Shown here in pieces: positions 1 through 9,041 of a stretch of 31,528 bases of DNA. Each line of letters opens with the position of its first letter. Position 1 is the first letter of the stretch. Made by a program: the position numbers and the translations under genes. The notes under the pieces were generated by a model. That model did not search any database and was not told the origin of the DNA. It was given only the letters and a program-made list of their open reading frames with translations. The DNA lies in contig DDSQ01000118.1 in assembly GCA_002343845.1 (NCBI GenBank), positions 12,724-44,251 on the forward strand, written 5' to 3'. Source of the DNA: Planctomycetes bacterium UBA2386 (GTDB lineage Bacteria; Planctomycetota; UBA1135; UBA2386).

Positions 1-13
1 CCGCCGCACCGGC

Positions 14-2602
14 TCACCACTGCAGCTTGACGACGTTCGTCTGGCCGGTGCCGAACGGATGCGGCGCGCTGAGGTAGACCGCCTGGGCGTGCACGGCGAT
101 CCCGGGCGGCACCAGGCCGCCGAGGGGCAGCGACGCTTCCCAGTTGCCGAACGCATCGGCCAGGACTTCGCCGAACAGGATCGGTGCCGGCGACAGCAGC
201 GTGCCGCCGCGCCACGGCGTCGGCAGCAGCGGCAGGTCGAACACCACATACGCCGGGCTCGAGACCGGCAGGCTGACGAGTTGCAGCGTCGCCCACGTGC
301 CCGGCACCGGCAGCGCACCTCCGCACACGGAAATCAGCGCGTTGCCGTTCGTCGCCAGCGGGATCATCTCCTGGCACGGCGAGCAGCGGAACGCCTCGGC
401 GCGGAACACATCGATCGCCGCCTCGACCGTCGAGTTGTTCGGGTTGTCCGAGGTGCGGAAGCGGACGCGCACCTGGTTGGTCGGCAGCACGTGGTCACTG
501 ACGCGGAACTGGCGCTGCAGCCACTGGTTGTTCCCCGTCGACGCCACCGATTCGACCTGCACCCAGGTGGCGCCGTCGTTGCTGACGTGCACGAGCAGGG
601 TGTCCTCGGCAGTGCTCGAGAAGAACCAGCGTCGGTAGCTGATGAAGCCATCGCTGCCCGCGAAGTTCAGCGGCGGCGAGATCAGGTCGGTCGGCCCGCC
701 GTCGACGTCGGCGTCGTTGGCGAGCCCGCCGAAGACCCCGTTCTGCGTCACCCAGCATTTCGTCGCCGTCGCGAGGTTCTCGGCGTCGAAGGGCGGCGCT
801 GCGAACTGCGCACCGACATTGGTCGCGTTCGGAGTCGCGATCTCCCAGGCGCCGCCGGTCAGCGCGGTGTTGGTCACGGTCCAACCGAGGACCGGCGACT
901 CGAAGCCGCTCTCGTAGACCAGCTGGGTATCCGCGGCGGCGACCGCGGAGAAGCTCGCGGTCGGCGCGGTCGGCGGGTCGGAATACGTCACGCTCGTCTG
1001 GCTGTTGACGCGCACGTAGTAGCGGATCGCGGTGGTGCACGTCATCGCCGGGAGCGAGGCCAGGTAGAGGCCCGGACCGAGATCGAGCATCGGCGCCTGC
1101 TGCCACGGCCCATTGCCGATCGACCAGTGGACGACGCCGGTACCGGCGGCGGGCACGGCGCCACCGACCCCCGCCACCTGCACGACCAGCGGGTGGCTCA
1201 CCCCCGGGTCGATGAACGTCGGCAGCCCGTTGGGGTACGAGAACGCGAGTCCCGTCGGCGGCACGTTCATCCACACCTGCGTGCCGGTGCATCGACCGAT
1301 CACCATGTCCTTCCAGCCGTCGCCGTCGATGTCGAAGACCGCGATGTCGTAGGTGCCGCTCAGCATTCCGGTCGGAATGCCGCACACCGCACCACCGACC
1401 AGCTGCTCCTGCAGCGTCACGTTCGGCGCGTTGCCAAGGTTGCGGAAGATGTGGGTGCGCCGGCCGCAACCCGTCAAGTCGACGTCGAAGTCGGCGATCA
1501 GGACGTCGTTCCAGCCGTCGTTGTTGAGGTCGACGATGCGGCTCGTGCCGCCGAAGCCGTCGTCAGTGCCGCCGCCGTTGTAGGTGAAGGCCAGCGACGG
1601 TCCCCAGGTCGCCACGCCACCGACGACGCCCTCGTTCAGCACGTAGCGATCCTGCCCGTCGTCGCTGACGACGATGTCGGGCAGCCCGTCGTTGTTGAGG
1701 TCGCCGAGGTTGAAGTGGTACGCGGCGCCCGAGTACACGGCCTGCCGCGTGCCGTAGAAGCCGGGACCCCCGGCCCCGTTGTTGTAGGTGATGTCCACCC
1801 CCACCACGTTGTTGCGCGCGTAGTCGATGCGGCCGTCGAGGTTGAAGTCGGCCATCTGCGCGCTGGTCACGAAGTTCGAGACGTTCAGCGGGTTGGGCAG
1901 CTGCGTCGCCGTCACGTCGGTGAAGTAGCCCGCCCCGTTGTTCCGCATGATCCGGTCGTTCGGATCCGGGCCGCCACCACGATCGTAGTCGCCGAAGTAG
2001 AGGTCGAGGTCGCCGTCGTTGTCGATGTCCCCCGCGGCCACGGCGCAGAACCGGTGGTTGCCGCCCCAGCTCGCGTCGCTGATGCGCAGCATGTCGTCGT
2101 AGAGGAACCCCTGCCAGTTGCCGACGGCGTCGTCACCGAGGTTGACGTAGACGCGCGGCACGCGGATGTACTGCGGCATCGTCGAGGTCAGCGTGGTGCA
2201 GGTGACCAGATCGAGCCAGCCGTCGCCGGTGACGTCGATCGCCAGCACGTCGCGGTCGTTCGTCGCATCGAGCATGCCGCTGCTGCCCGGCACCAGCGAA
2301 GCACTGGCGTAGAGCGCCGTGCGGTCGCGCAGCACGCCGCCTTCGTTCATGAACAGCACGTTCGGGAAGTGGCCGCTCGTCGACGCCGGCTGCTTGCGCA
2401 CGCAGACCAGGTCAATGTCGCCGTCCTGATCGAAGTCGGCGTACGCGTAGTCCTTCTCCTGCGGATCGGCGGAGCCGAGACCCGACGTGGCGACAAGACG
2501 CGTCGCGGTCTGGTCCTGGAACGTCGCCCATTGCGCCCGCGCCAGCGGTGCGGTCAGGACGGCCATGGCAACGAACGGAACGACGGCAGCGAGTGCGCGC
2601 AA
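14..2602 (-). CDS. Secreted VCBS/FG-GAP repeat protein
   Basis: 862 residues. The N-terminus is a typical Sec signal peptide (MRAL, hydrophobic core, cleavage likely after ARA near residue 23). Seven Asp-rich loops of the type DxDxDGxxD lie near residues 56, 123, 192, 252, 301, 358 and 424; such loops bind calcium in FG-GAP/VCBS beta-propellers. Residues about 565-745 look like a jelly-roll/discoidin-type beta domain (LVYESGFESP onwards), and the last ~100 residues form a beta-rich module ending in VVKLQW that resembles the C-termini of other secreted proteins in this window (DAFGNW...LP...QA...N). The protein is probably extracellular or envelope-bound and adhesive or structural; no catalytic motif is seen. 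It is monocistronic by position, with its own promoter candidate upstream. The fold assignment is firm, the role is inferred. Confidence 0.9.
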   Translation of the reverse strand: MRALAAVVPFVAMAVLTAPLARAQWATFQDQTATRLVATSGLGSADPQEKDYAYADFDQDGDIDLVCVRKQPASTSGHFPNVLFMNEGGVLRDRTALYASASLVPGSSGMLDATNDRDVLAIDVTGDGWLDLVTCTTLTSTMPQYIRVPRVYVNLGDDAVGNWQGFLYDDMLRISDASWGGNHRFCAVAAGDIDNDGDLDLYFGDYDRGGGPDPNDRIMRNNGAGYFTDVTATQLPNPLNVSNFVTSAQMADFNLDGRIDYARNNVVGVDITYNNGAGGPGFYGTRQAVYSGAAYHFNLGDLNNDGLPDIVVSDDGQDRYVLNEGVVGGVATWGPSLAFTYNGGGTDDGFGGTSRIVDLNNDGWNDVLIADFDVDLTGCGRRTHIFRNLGNAPNVTLQEQLVGGAVCGIPTGMLSGTYDIAVFDIDGDGWKDMVIGRCTGTQVWMNVPPTGLAFSYPNGLPTFIDPGVSHPLVVQVAGVGGAVPAAGTGVVHWSIGNGPWQQAPMLDLGPGLYLASLPAMTCTTAIRYYVRVNSQTSVTYSDPPTAPTASFSAVAAADTQLVYESGFESPVLGWTVTNTALTGGAWEIATPNATNVGAQFAAPPFDAENLATATKCWVTQNGVFGGLANDADVDGGPTDLISPPLNFAGSDGFISYRRWFFSSTAEDTLLVHVSNDGATWVQVESVASTGNNQWLQRQFRVSDHVLPTNQVRVRFRTSDNPNNSTVEAAIDVFRAEAFRCSPCQEMIPLATNGNALISVCGGALPVPGTWATLQLVSLPVSSPAYVVFDLPLLPTPWRGGTLLSPAPILFGEVLADAFGNWEASLPLGGLVPPGIAVHAQAVYLSAPHPFGTGQTNVVKLQW

Positions 2603-2665
2603 GGCAACCTCCGCAAGCGATGGAACGAGCCACCGCGGCCGAAGGGGCGGACGCGGTCCCGCGCG

Positions 2666-2695
2666 AGTCTAGCCAGCGATCCGCACCCTCACCAA
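2666..2695 (-). promoter_or_regulatory. Promoter candidate for the VCBS-repeat gene
   Basis: On the minus strand, TTGGTG (2695-2690) and TAGACT (2671-2666) are separated by 18 bp, a sigma-70-like arrangement. The start would fall near 2659, leaving a leader of about 57 nt before the ATG at 2602. TAGACT contains one of the rare CTAG tetramers of the window. Called by eye, without a scoring matrix. Confidence 0.4.
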
Positions 2696-2699
2696 CCCC

Positions 2700-3191
2700 T
2701 CACGCCGGCGATGCCGAGCCCGCCGGCGGGTTGCTGGGCGCAGCCGGCGTGTAGAAGACCAGGCGGTAGCCGTCGAGGTCGGTCACCTGCACGTCGCGGA
2801 TGCCGTAGAACTGCGTCTTCGGCGGCAGCAGCGGCTTGACGCGGCGCTTCTTGAGCCGGCGCGCGAACGCGTCGACGTCCTTCACCTTCACGTAGTAGCT
2901 GACGCCGGTGCCGGGCCCACCACGCGCGAAGGCGCGCGCGTCCTGCTTCAGCACCTCGATCTCCGCCTGGTCCATCCCGAACTGCCGCGCCTCCTGCAAC
3001 GACGGCAACTCGCCGAGCATGATCGACTGGCCGTTGAGCACCACGTTCGCCCACACCGGCTTCTCGGGCGGGAAGGACTCGATCGTCTTGAACCCGAGCT
3101 TCTCCTCGTAGAAGCGCGCGGCCCGCGGCACGTTGACGACGGTCAGGTGGATGGCGTTGGGGTGCTTCTGCTTCGACTTCGAACTGGCCAT
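2700..3191 (-). CDS. VOC-family (glyoxalase/bleomycin-resistance fold) protein
   Basis: 163 residues starting MASSKSKQ. The opening IHLTVVNV, followed by ARFYEEKLGF, is the classic first beta-alpha-beta unit of the vicinal oxygen chelate fold, with His15 in the usual first metal-ligand position. The C-terminal half repeats the unit (GVSYYVKVKDVDAFARRL ... YGIRDVQVTDLDGYRLVFY), giving the paired-module layout of a single VOC domain. Substrate and chemistry cannot be told: the family includes glyoxalases, dioxygenases and antibiotic-binding proteins. The reading frame stays open upstream to 3365, but the extra 58 residues are low-complexity and would run into the divergent transporter, so the ATG at 3191 is preferred. 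A short Ala/Pro-rich tail ends the protein. Confidence 0.8.
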   Translation of the reverse strand: MASSKSKQKHPNAIHLTVVNVPRAARFYEEKLGFKTIESFPPEKPVWANVVLNGQSIMLGELPSLQEARQFGMDQAEIEVLKQDARAFARGGPGTGVSYYVKVKDVDAFARRLKKRRVKPLLPPKTQFYGIRDVQVTDLDGYRLVFYTPAAPSNPPAGSASPA

Positions 3192-3349
3192 GGGTGATCG
3201 GGCGGCGCATTGGAGCGAGCACGCATCGGCGAGGGAAGGGCCGGGCCCACGGGCGCGCCGGCCGGGCGTTTCTCGCAAGGTCTCGTTGCATCGACCTGCC
3301 GCCAACGCGACAGTCCCGCCGCCACGCTCAATCGCTCGTTCGCTCGCGC

Positions 3350-4957
3350 ATGACGAAGCAACCAACGCAACAGTGGGGCTCGCGCCTCGGTGTCATCCTC
3401 GCGGTCGCCGGCTCGGCGGTCGGCCTCGGCAACTTCCTGCGCTTCCCGGGGCAAGCGGCGGCGAACGGCGGCGGCGCGTTCCTGATCCCTTACCTGCTGG
3501 CGCTGCTGCTGCTCGGCATCCCGATCGGCTGGGCGGAGTGGGCGATGGGCCGCTACGGCGGCTTGAAGGGGTTCCACAGCGCGCCGGCGATCCTCGGCGT
3601 CTGGTGCAAGGGCGCCGTCGGCCGCTACCTCGGCGGCTTCGGCGTGCTGATCCCGATCGGCGTCTACTTCTGGTACGTGCTCGTCGAGTCGTGGTGCCTC
3701 TACTACGTCTTCCAGTACCTGAGCGGCGGCATCGGCGTCGATGGCAACGCGCCGATGGCGGCGCAAGTCGAGACGACGCACGGCTACTTCGCGACGATCA
3801 CCGGCGCCAAGGCGAACGGCGCGCTGTTCACCGACGGCGTGCATCCGATCGTCTGGACGTTCCTGCTGGTCGCCGCGATCAACATCTGGTTCGTCTTCCG
3901 AGGGCTCTCGAAGGGCATCGAGACCGTCTGCAAGTACGCGATGCCGGTGATGGCGATCCTGGGCTTCGTCATCCTCGCGCGCGTGCTGACGCTCGACTCG
4001 CCCGCCGGGACCACGGGCCAGTCGGTCAGCGACGGGCTCGGCTTCCTGTGGAACCCGGACTTCGACAAGCTCTGGACCTTCAAGACCTGGCTGGCAGCCG
4101 CCGGCCAGATCTTCTTCAGCCTGTCGGTCGGCTTCGGCGTCATCATCAACTACGCCAGCTACCTGAAGAAGAAGGACGACGTGGTGCTGTCGGGCCTGAC
4201 GTCGTCGTCGACGAACGAGTTCTTCGAGGTGATCCTCGGCGGCACCATCGCCGTCACCGCCTCGGTGGTGTTCATCGGCGTCGCGGCGACGATGGAAGGT
4301 GCTTCCGGCGGTTCGGTCAGCCTCGGCTTCAAGACGCTGCCGATGGTGTTCGCGCAGATGCCGGGCGGCAACTTCTTCGGCGCCGCCTTCTTCCTGATCC
4401 TGTTCCTCGCTGCGATCACCAGTTCGCTGTCGATGCTGCAGCCGACCAAGGCGTTCCTCGAGGAGAGTCTCGGCATCAACCGCGTGCAGTCCACGATCGC
4501 GGTCACCGCCTGGGGGCTCGCCGGCAACTTCTTCGTGCTGTGGTACAGCAAGAACCTGATCGCACTCGACACCATCGACTTCTGGGTCGGCACGTTCTTC
4601 ATCCTGGTCGTCGCCGCCGTGCAGATCATCGCGTTCGGCTGGGTGTTCGGCGTCGACCGCGGCCTGCAAGAGGCGCATCACGGCGCGCAGATGCGCATCC
4701 CGACCGCATTCCGCTTCATCATCAAGTACGTGTCGCCGGCGTTCCTGCTGGTGGTGATCGTCGGGTTCTGCATCAACGACGTCCCGGGCTACTGGCGGAC
4801 GTTGTGGGCCGACACCGAGACTTCGGCGGACGCCCGCAAGACGTGGGTGCTGATCCTGCTGACCATCGGCGCGATCCTCGCCATCACCGCGGTGGGCGCC
4901 AAACGTTGGCGCGCCCAAGGACTCGATCTCGACGGCCGGCTGCCGGTCAAGGACTGA
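3350..4957 (+). CDS. NSS-family sodium-dependent amino acid transporter
   Basis: 535 residues, about 11-12 membrane helices. The first helix carries AGSAVGLGNFLRFPGQAA, followed by NGGGAFLIPY; this is the unwound TM1 signature of the LeuT-fold neurotransmitter:sodium symporter family, which forms the Na+ and substrate sites. Length is normal for bacterial NSS proteins. The frame is open back to 3194, but the segment before MTKQPTQQWGSRLG is Arg-rich and unlike the family, so the ATG at 3350 is chosen; no clear Shine-Dalgarno precedes it. The gene is followed 11 nt later by a one-helix protein, the arrangement seen in MetP-MetS type importers. The substrate is probably an amino acid; which one is not visible. 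Confidence 0.92.
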   Translation: MTKQPTQQWGSRLGVILAVAGSAVGLGNFLRFPGQAAANGGGAFLIPYLLALLLLGIPIGWAEWAMGRYGGLKGFHSAPAILGVWCKGAVGRYLGGFGVLIPIGVYFWYVLVESWCLYYVFQYLSGGIGVDGNAPMAAQVETTHGYFATITGAKANGALFTDGVHPIVWTFLLVAAINIWFVFRGLSKGIETVCKYAMPVMAILGFVILARVLTLDSPAGTTGQSVSDGLGFLWNPDFDKLWTFKTWLAAAGQIFFSLSVGFGVIINYASYLKKKDDVVLSGLTSSSTNEFFEVILGGTIAVTASVVFIGVAATMEGASGGSVSLGFKTLPMVFAQMPGGNFFGAAFFLILFLAAITSSLSMLQPTKAFLEESLGINRVQSTIAVTAWGLAGNFFVLWYSKNLIALDTIDFWVGTFFILVVAAVQIIAFGWVFGVDRGLQEAHHGAQMRIPTAFRFIIKYVSPAFLLVVIVGFCINDVPGYWRTLWADTETSADARKTWVLILLTIGAILAITAVGAKRWRAQGLDLDGRLPVKD

Positions 4958-4968
4958 AGGAGACTGCC

Positions 4969-5112
4969 ATGCTCGCGACCCTCAACGCTCTCGGCTGGAC
5001 GTTCATGCTGGTCTCGATGTCTGCCGTCGCCGGGCTCACCTTCTGGTGTTTCCGGCGCGTGCTCACCGGCACCGGCGACGAGCCCGAACTGCCGAGCGGC
5101 CTCGGGCCGTAG
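4969..5112 (+). CDS. Small one-helix protein, putative NSS transporter small subunit
   Basis: 47 residues: a single hydrophobic segment (about residues 7-28, ending FWCFRRVL) followed by a short acidic, Pro/Gly tail. A strong Shine-Dalgarno, GAAGGAG at 4956-4962, overlaps the transporter stop codon and sits 6 nt before the ATG, which argues that this short frame is really translated and coupled to the transporter. Small one-helix subunits encoded directly after NSS transporters are known (MetS of the methionine/alanine importer MetPS of Corynebacterium). The assignment rests on position, size and topology, not on sequence identity. Confidence 0.75.
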   Translation: MLATLNALGWTFMLVSMSAVAGLTFWCFRRVLTGTGDEPELPSGLGP

Positions 5113-5119
5113 CGATCGT

Positions 5120-5650
5120 CTACGGCGAACCGCTGCTGGCGCGCTCGACCTCGCGCCGCACCGACCGCGCACCGGCAATGCCGAGGCCGATGGCGCAGGC
5201 CAGCACGGCGCCAAGCAGCACGAACGACACCGCGGGCGGCAGCGCCTGCCAGTCCCCCGCCGCAACGCGCGCGCTGCCGTAGACGATCCAGCCGACTAGC
5301 GCCTGCACGCCGACGACGAGCGCGCGCAGCCAATCGACCGGCGCCTGCACCGCGCGTTCGCGCGCCGCCAGCGGCAGCGCCATGAACTCCGCCTTGCGCG
5401 GCATGTTGAGCCAGCGCGAGTTGGCCCGCGCCATCGCCAGCATCCACCGCGGCAGCAGCCACCCCATCACGACGCCGATCGTGGTCGCGAACGCCGGCAG
5501 CAGGAACCACCACAACGCACTGCGCGCGGCCCAACCGTCGGGCCGACCGGCCAGGTCGAAGTGGATCGGCACCCGCGCGGGCAACTGCGGCCACGCCGCC
5601 GCGGCGAGCGCCCACACCGCGAGCATCGACAGCAGCAGCGTGGCGCGCAT
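5120..5650 (-). CDS. DUF1648-domain integral membrane protein
   Basis: 176 residues with about four membrane helices (near residues 2-20, 46-67, 108-124 and 140-160). The segment LPARVPIHFDLAGRPDGWA after the first helix is the DUF1648 signature, found alone or at the N-terminus of SdpI-like immunity/signal proteins. Here the SdpI part is not evident, so the role is unknown. The ATG at 5650 is taken because the longer frame upstream is only the asnS gene read in another frame. The gene follows asnS on the same strand by 23 bp and may be co-transcribed with it; it converges with the small transporter-subunit gene with 7 bp between the stops. Confidence 0.75.
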   Translation of the reverse strand: MRATLLLSMLAVWALAAAAWPQLPARVPIHFDLAGRPDGWAARSALWWFLLPAFATTIGVVMGWLLPRWMLAMARANSRWLNMPRKAEFMALPLAARERAVQAPVDWLRALVVGVQALVGWIVYGSARVAAGDWQALPPAVSFVLLGAVLACAIGLGIAGARSVRREVERASSGSP

Positions 5651-5673
5651 GGAGGACCGAGCGCCGGCTCCCG

Positions 5674-7074
5674 TCAGAACGCCGCCCAGCCCGGCACGCG
5701 CGGATACGGGATCGCGTCGCGGATGTTGGCGAGCCCGCAGATGTAGACGAGCAGCCGCTCGAAGCCGAGGCCGAAGCCGGCGTGCGGCACCGTGCCGTAG
5801 CGCCGCAGGTCGCGGTACCAACCGTAGTGCGCAGGGTCCAACCCCATCTTGCGCATGCGCGCGTCGAGCACGTCGAGCCGTTCCTCGCGTTGCGAGCCGC
5901 CGATGATCTCGCCGATGCCGGGCGCGAGGATGTCCATCGCCGCGACGGTGCGGCCGTCGGGGTTGCTGCGCATGTAGAACGCCTTGATCGCCTCCGGGTA
6001 GTTCATCACCACCACCGGGCGGCCGACGTGCTCCTCGCACAGGTACCGCTCGTGCTCGGTCTGCAGGTCCATGCCCCACTGCGGGGCGTAGTCGAACTTC
6101 TTCTTGGCGCGCTGCAGGACCTCGATCGCGGCGGTGTAGTCGAGCCGCTCGAACGACTGCGCGAGGAACGTCTCGAGACGCGCGATCACGCCCTTCTGGA
6201 TGCGCTCGTCGCAGAACTTCAGGTCGTCGGCGCGCTCGGCGAGAACGTGGCGGAAGACGTGCTTGAGGAAGCGCTCGGCGAGGTCGGCGTCGGCGGCCAG
6301 ATCGGCGAACGCGATCTCCGGCTCGATCATCCAGAACTCGGCGAGGTGGCGCGTGGTGTTGCTGTTCTCGGCGCGGAACGTCGGGCCGAAGGTGTAGACC
6401 TTCGACAGCGCGAGGCAGTAGGCCTCGACGTTGAGCTGGCCGGACACGGTGAGGAACGTCTCGCGGCCGAAGAAGTCCTTCTTCCAGTCGGTCTTGCCGT
6501 GGTCGTCCTTCGGCAGGTTCTGCACGTCGAGCGTGCTGACGCGGAACATCTGGCCCGCCCCTTCGGCGTCGCTGGCGGTGATGATCGGCGTGTTGACCCA
6601 GAAGAAACCCTCCTGGGTGAAGAACTGGTGGATCGCGAACGACGCCGCGTGGCGGATGCGCGCGACCGCGCCGAACGTGTTGGTGCGCGGCCGCAGGTGC
6701 GCCACCTCGCGCAGGAATTCGAGCGTGTGTTCCTTGGGCTGGACCGGGTAGGTCTCGGGATCGTCGACGAGCCCGCAGATCTCGATCGCGTCGGCCTGCA
6801 CTTCGACCGACTGGCCCTTGCCCTGGCTCGCGACCAGCGTGCCGCGCGCGATCAGCGAGCTGCCGGCGGTCAGCTTCAACACGCCGTCCTGGTAGTTGGC
6901 CAGCGTGTTCGGCGCGACGACCTGCAGCGTGCCCTGGCAGCTGCCGTCACTGAGCTGGACGAACGAGATGCCCGCTTTGCTGTCGCGCCGCGTGCGCACC
7001 CAGCCGCGGACTTCGACCTTGCTGCCGACGGCGACCTGGCCGGCGAGCGCTTGCCTGACGGAGACGGTTTGCAT
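5674..7074 (-). CDS. asnS: Asparaginyl-tRNA synthetase
   Basis: 466 residues, the same length as the E. coli enzyme. The protein charges tRNA-Asn directly with asparagine in the cytoplasm. An N-terminal OB-fold anticodon-binding domain (residues ~15-115, including [12 protein letters not shown]) is followed by a class II catalytic core. Motif 2 reads [20 protein letters not shown] and motif 3 is [12 protein letters not shown] near the C-terminus; [12 protein letters not shown] is the AsnRS-type insertion in place of the AspRS sequence. The start has GAGGT six nt upstream. A TTGACC-N17-AAGCAT promoter candidate lies just before the gene. Having AsnRS means the organism does not depend only on the GatCAB amidation route for Asn-tRNA. 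Confidence 0.97.
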   Translation of the reverse strand: MQTVSVRQALAGQVAVGSKVEVRGWVRTRRDSKAGISFVQLSDGSCQGTLQVVAPNTLANYQDGVLKLTAGSSLIARGTLVASQGKGQSVEVQADAIEICGLVDDPETYPVQPKEHTLEFLREVAHLRPRTNTFGAVARIRHAASFAIHQFFTQEGFFWVNTPIITASDAEGAGQMFRVSTLDVQNLPKDDHGKTDWKKDFFGRETFLTVSGQLNVEAYCLALSKVYTFGPTFRAENSNTTRHLAEFWMIEPEIAFADLAADADLAERFLKHVFRHVLAERADDLKFCDERIQKGVIARLETFLAQSFERLDYTAAIEVLQRAKKKFDYAPQWGMDLQTEHERYLCEEHVGRPVVVMNYPEAIKAFYMRSNPDGRTVAAMDILAPGIGEIIGGSQREERLDVLDARMRKMGLDPAHYGWYRDLRRYGTVPHAGFGLGFERLLVYICGLANIRDAIPYPRVPGWAAF

Positions 7075-7094
7075 GGCGACCTCGGGGGCCGCGC

Positions 7095-7123
7095 ATGCTT
7101 CCGGCGACGCCCGCGTCGGTCAA
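7095..7123 (-). promoter_or_regulatory. Promoter candidate for asnS
   Basis: Minus strand: TTGACC (7123-7118), a 17-bp spacer, then AAGCAT (7100-7095). The -35 is good and the -10 poor (three of six consensus bases). Predicted start near 7088 leaves a leader of about 14 nt. The -35 overlaps the hairpin at 7113-7131. Confidence 0.35.
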
Positions 7124-7131
7124 GCCGACGC
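7113..7131 (-). terminator. Perfect hairpin after the NxxGxxxF-protein gene
   Basis: A 7-bp perfect stem (GCGTCGG / CCGACGC) with a 5-nt loop lies 24 nt beyond the stop codon of the secreted-protein gene ending at 7155 and before asnS. No T-run follows on the minus strand, so it is at best a weak or Rho-assisted terminator, and could instead be chance or part of the asnS promoter region. Confidence 0.3.
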
Positions 7132-7154
7132 TGGCATCGCCGACAGCGACCGCA

Positions 7155-8882
7155 TCAGAATCCGAGCACGACGTCCTGGGCGTTGGTCGGCACGTAGACG
7201 TAGTCGAAGCCGTTCCAGTCGACGCGCAGCCCCTGCAGGAAGACCTCGAGGCCGAGGAACTTCATCGCCGCCGGCAGCGGGAACGTCGTCGGCATCTCGG
7301 CGACCGGGAACGCGACCAGCAGCTCGTAGCCGAGCAGCGGCGTAGGCGCCACCGGCGCCGTGGAGAGGAACACGCCGGTCACCAGGGTTTGCGGGCCGGA
7401 GGTCACCGCGAGGCTCCACGTGGTGCCGAGCACGGGCGGCGTCACGCACGTCAGGGCGACGGGGTTGATGTTGTTGCCGTTGCGCAGCGTGCAGCTCGCC
7501 GACCGCGGCACCAGCCGGAACAGGCCCTGGTCGACGGCGGCGCCCGCCGCGTTCTTGAGCGTGGCGGTGAAGACGACGGTTCCGTCGTTCTGCAGCAGCA
7601 CGTCGTCGTCGCCGAAGGTGTTGAAGAAGCGGTCGTCGTCGAACAGCCCGTTGCCGTCCATGTCGATCGGATCGCTCTCGCGGGCGATGACGCGGCGGAA
7701 CCCCGTCGCGTCTTCGAAGACCAGCACGCCGTTCGATGTCGCCGGTGCGGTGGTCACGCCGCCGAACACGCGTTGGCCGAACGTGTTGCCGTCCATGCAG
7801 AAGAAGCAGGCCGTGAACGTCGCATCGTCGAAGAACTCGCCCGACCCCGCCACGACTTCGCTGCCACCCGAGGAGTCGGCGAGCAGGACGCCGTTGCGCA
7901 CGATCCAGTCGTTGGCATCCGCGTTGGAGCCGCGCGCGTACCAGTTGCCGGCGCCGTCGAACCAGGCCTTGCCGATCGTGCTGACGTTGCTGACGAACGA
8001 ACTGCCGGGCAGCGGCTGGCCTTCCTGGATGAAGACGACGTTGTTGATCGTCAGCACGAAGTCCCCTGTCGTCGGCCCATTCGTGTCGCCGAGCACCATC
8101 ACCTGCGTTCCATCCGGCGAGGTGTAGACCCGGTTGAGGCTGAAGTTCTCCCACGTGTTCGTGGCGCCACCCGCCTGCAGCAGCGGCACGGTGATGCCTT
8201 TCTGCAACTGCACCGCCACACCGGCCAGCGTGACCATCGCGTTGTTGGCCGTCGGCAGGCCGCCGATGGCGCCATCACGCCAGTAGGTGGCCCCGGTGTC
8301 GGTCAGGGCGGCGCTGTCGATCGAAGAACTCCACGTGCCGCCGGCCGGCGTGGGCTGTCCTTCCTGCGCCAGCACCGACCACGTCGAACCGTCGAAGAAC
8401 GCGATGTAGTCGTCCAACGTGGTCGCAGGAGCGACGTTGTTGCCGAACAGGACGTGGCCCGCCGCGTTGATCGCCAGGTCGGGGTCGATGGTGCCGACGT
8501 TCTGGCCGGCAGCCCACGGAGCCGGCGATCCCTCGCGCAGCAGCAATGCGCCGTTGCGCAGCAGCACGTCGTCGTCGGCCGTGACCGCCGGCGCGCCGGC
8601 GACGACATTGATCGCGAGGTTCGCTCCCGTGGAGCAGATCCACGGCCGCTCGAACGCCGAAGTGCCAGTGCCGCCGGCCCGGAACGGGGCGCCGACTCCC
8701 GGAACGACGTTCGTCGGGTGGCCGGGCGTGTTCACGTGCACGATCGTGAGGTCGTAGAACGGCGAGAAGACGCTCTCGGGGCCGCCGGCGATCGGCAGGG
8801 CGGCGCTGCCGTCCTGCGCGATCACGCGGCAGACGGCCGTGAGGAGGAGGGTCGGAAGGAGGATCGGACGCGTGTGGATCAT
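7155..8882 (-). CDS. Secreted protein of the NxxGxxxF tandem-repeat type
   Basis: 575 residues from MIHTRPILLPTLLLTAVCRVIAQ, a Sec signal peptide likely cut before QDG. The body contains recurring units of the form E-G-x-P-x-P followed later by N-x-x-G-x-x-x-F: for example LLREGSPAPWA then INAAGHVLFG, VLAQEGQPTPAGG, and VFIQEGQPLPGSSF. Such units occur in large secreted proteins of Planctomycetes and related bacteria; their function is unknown. The last ~90 residues (from about VLGTTWSLAV) are a beta-rich module ending DVVLGF that resembles the C-termini of the other secreted proteins here. Upstream in-frame codons to 8951 lack signal-peptide character, so 8882 is the chosen start. No enzymatic motif is seen. 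Confidence 0.8.
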   Translation of the reverse strand: MIHTRPILLPTLLLTAVCRVIAQDGSAALPIAGGPESVFSPFYDLTIVHVNTPGHPTNVVPGVGAPFRAGGTGTSAFERPWICSTGANLAINVVAGAPAVTADDDVLLRNGALLLREGSPAPWAAGQNVGTIDPDLAINAAGHVLFGNNVAPATTLDDYIAFFDGSTWSVLAQEGQPTPAGGTWSSSIDSAALTDTGATYWRDGAIGGLPTANNAMVTLAGVAVQLQKGITVPLLQAGGATNTWENFSLNRVYTSPDGTQVMVLGDTNGPTTGDFVLTINNVVFIQEGQPLPGSSFVSNVSTIGKAWFDGAGNWYARGSNADANDWIVRNGVLLADSSGGSEVVAGSGEFFDDATFTACFFCMDGNTFGQRVFGGVTTAPATSNGVLVFEDATGFRRVIARESDPIDMDGNGLFDDDRFFNTFGDDDVLLQNDGTVVFTATLKNAAGAAVDQGLFRLVPRSASCTLRNGNNINPVALTCVTPPVLGTTWSLAVTSGPQTLVTGVFLSTAPVAPTPLLGYELLVAFPVAEMPTTFPLPAAMKFLGLEVFLQGLRVDWNGFDYVYVPTNAQDVVLGF

Positions 8883-8959
8883 GGGTGCGTTCGGGATCGG
8901 GTCGGGAGGACGCAACAGGCTAGGCAGGGGCGTCCGTCGCGCACCCCGCACGCAACCGA

Positions 8960-8977
8960 GTTACACAACTGTGTGAC
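8960..8977. promoter_or_regulatory. Imperfect palindrome, operator candidate
   Basis: GTTACACAACTGTGTGAC is an 18-bp inverted repeat without spacer; seven of nine half-site positions match (GTYACACAR). It lies about 80 bp upstream of the secreted NxxGxxxF gene and downstream of the GNAT gene, a fitting place for a regulator site of the former. The regulator is unknown. Confidence 0.3.
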
Positions 8978-9041
8978 GATCGCTCACGCGCGCCGGTGGT
9001 CCGCATCCAAACCGGCCTGCCGTAGCAGCCCGCCGCGACCG

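Noticed and set aside
59..2839. A 926-codon open frame on the plus strand across the VCBS gene
   Set aside because: Composition is Arg/Val/His/Ala noise and it is the complement of a well-supported gene with signal peptide and seven repeats.
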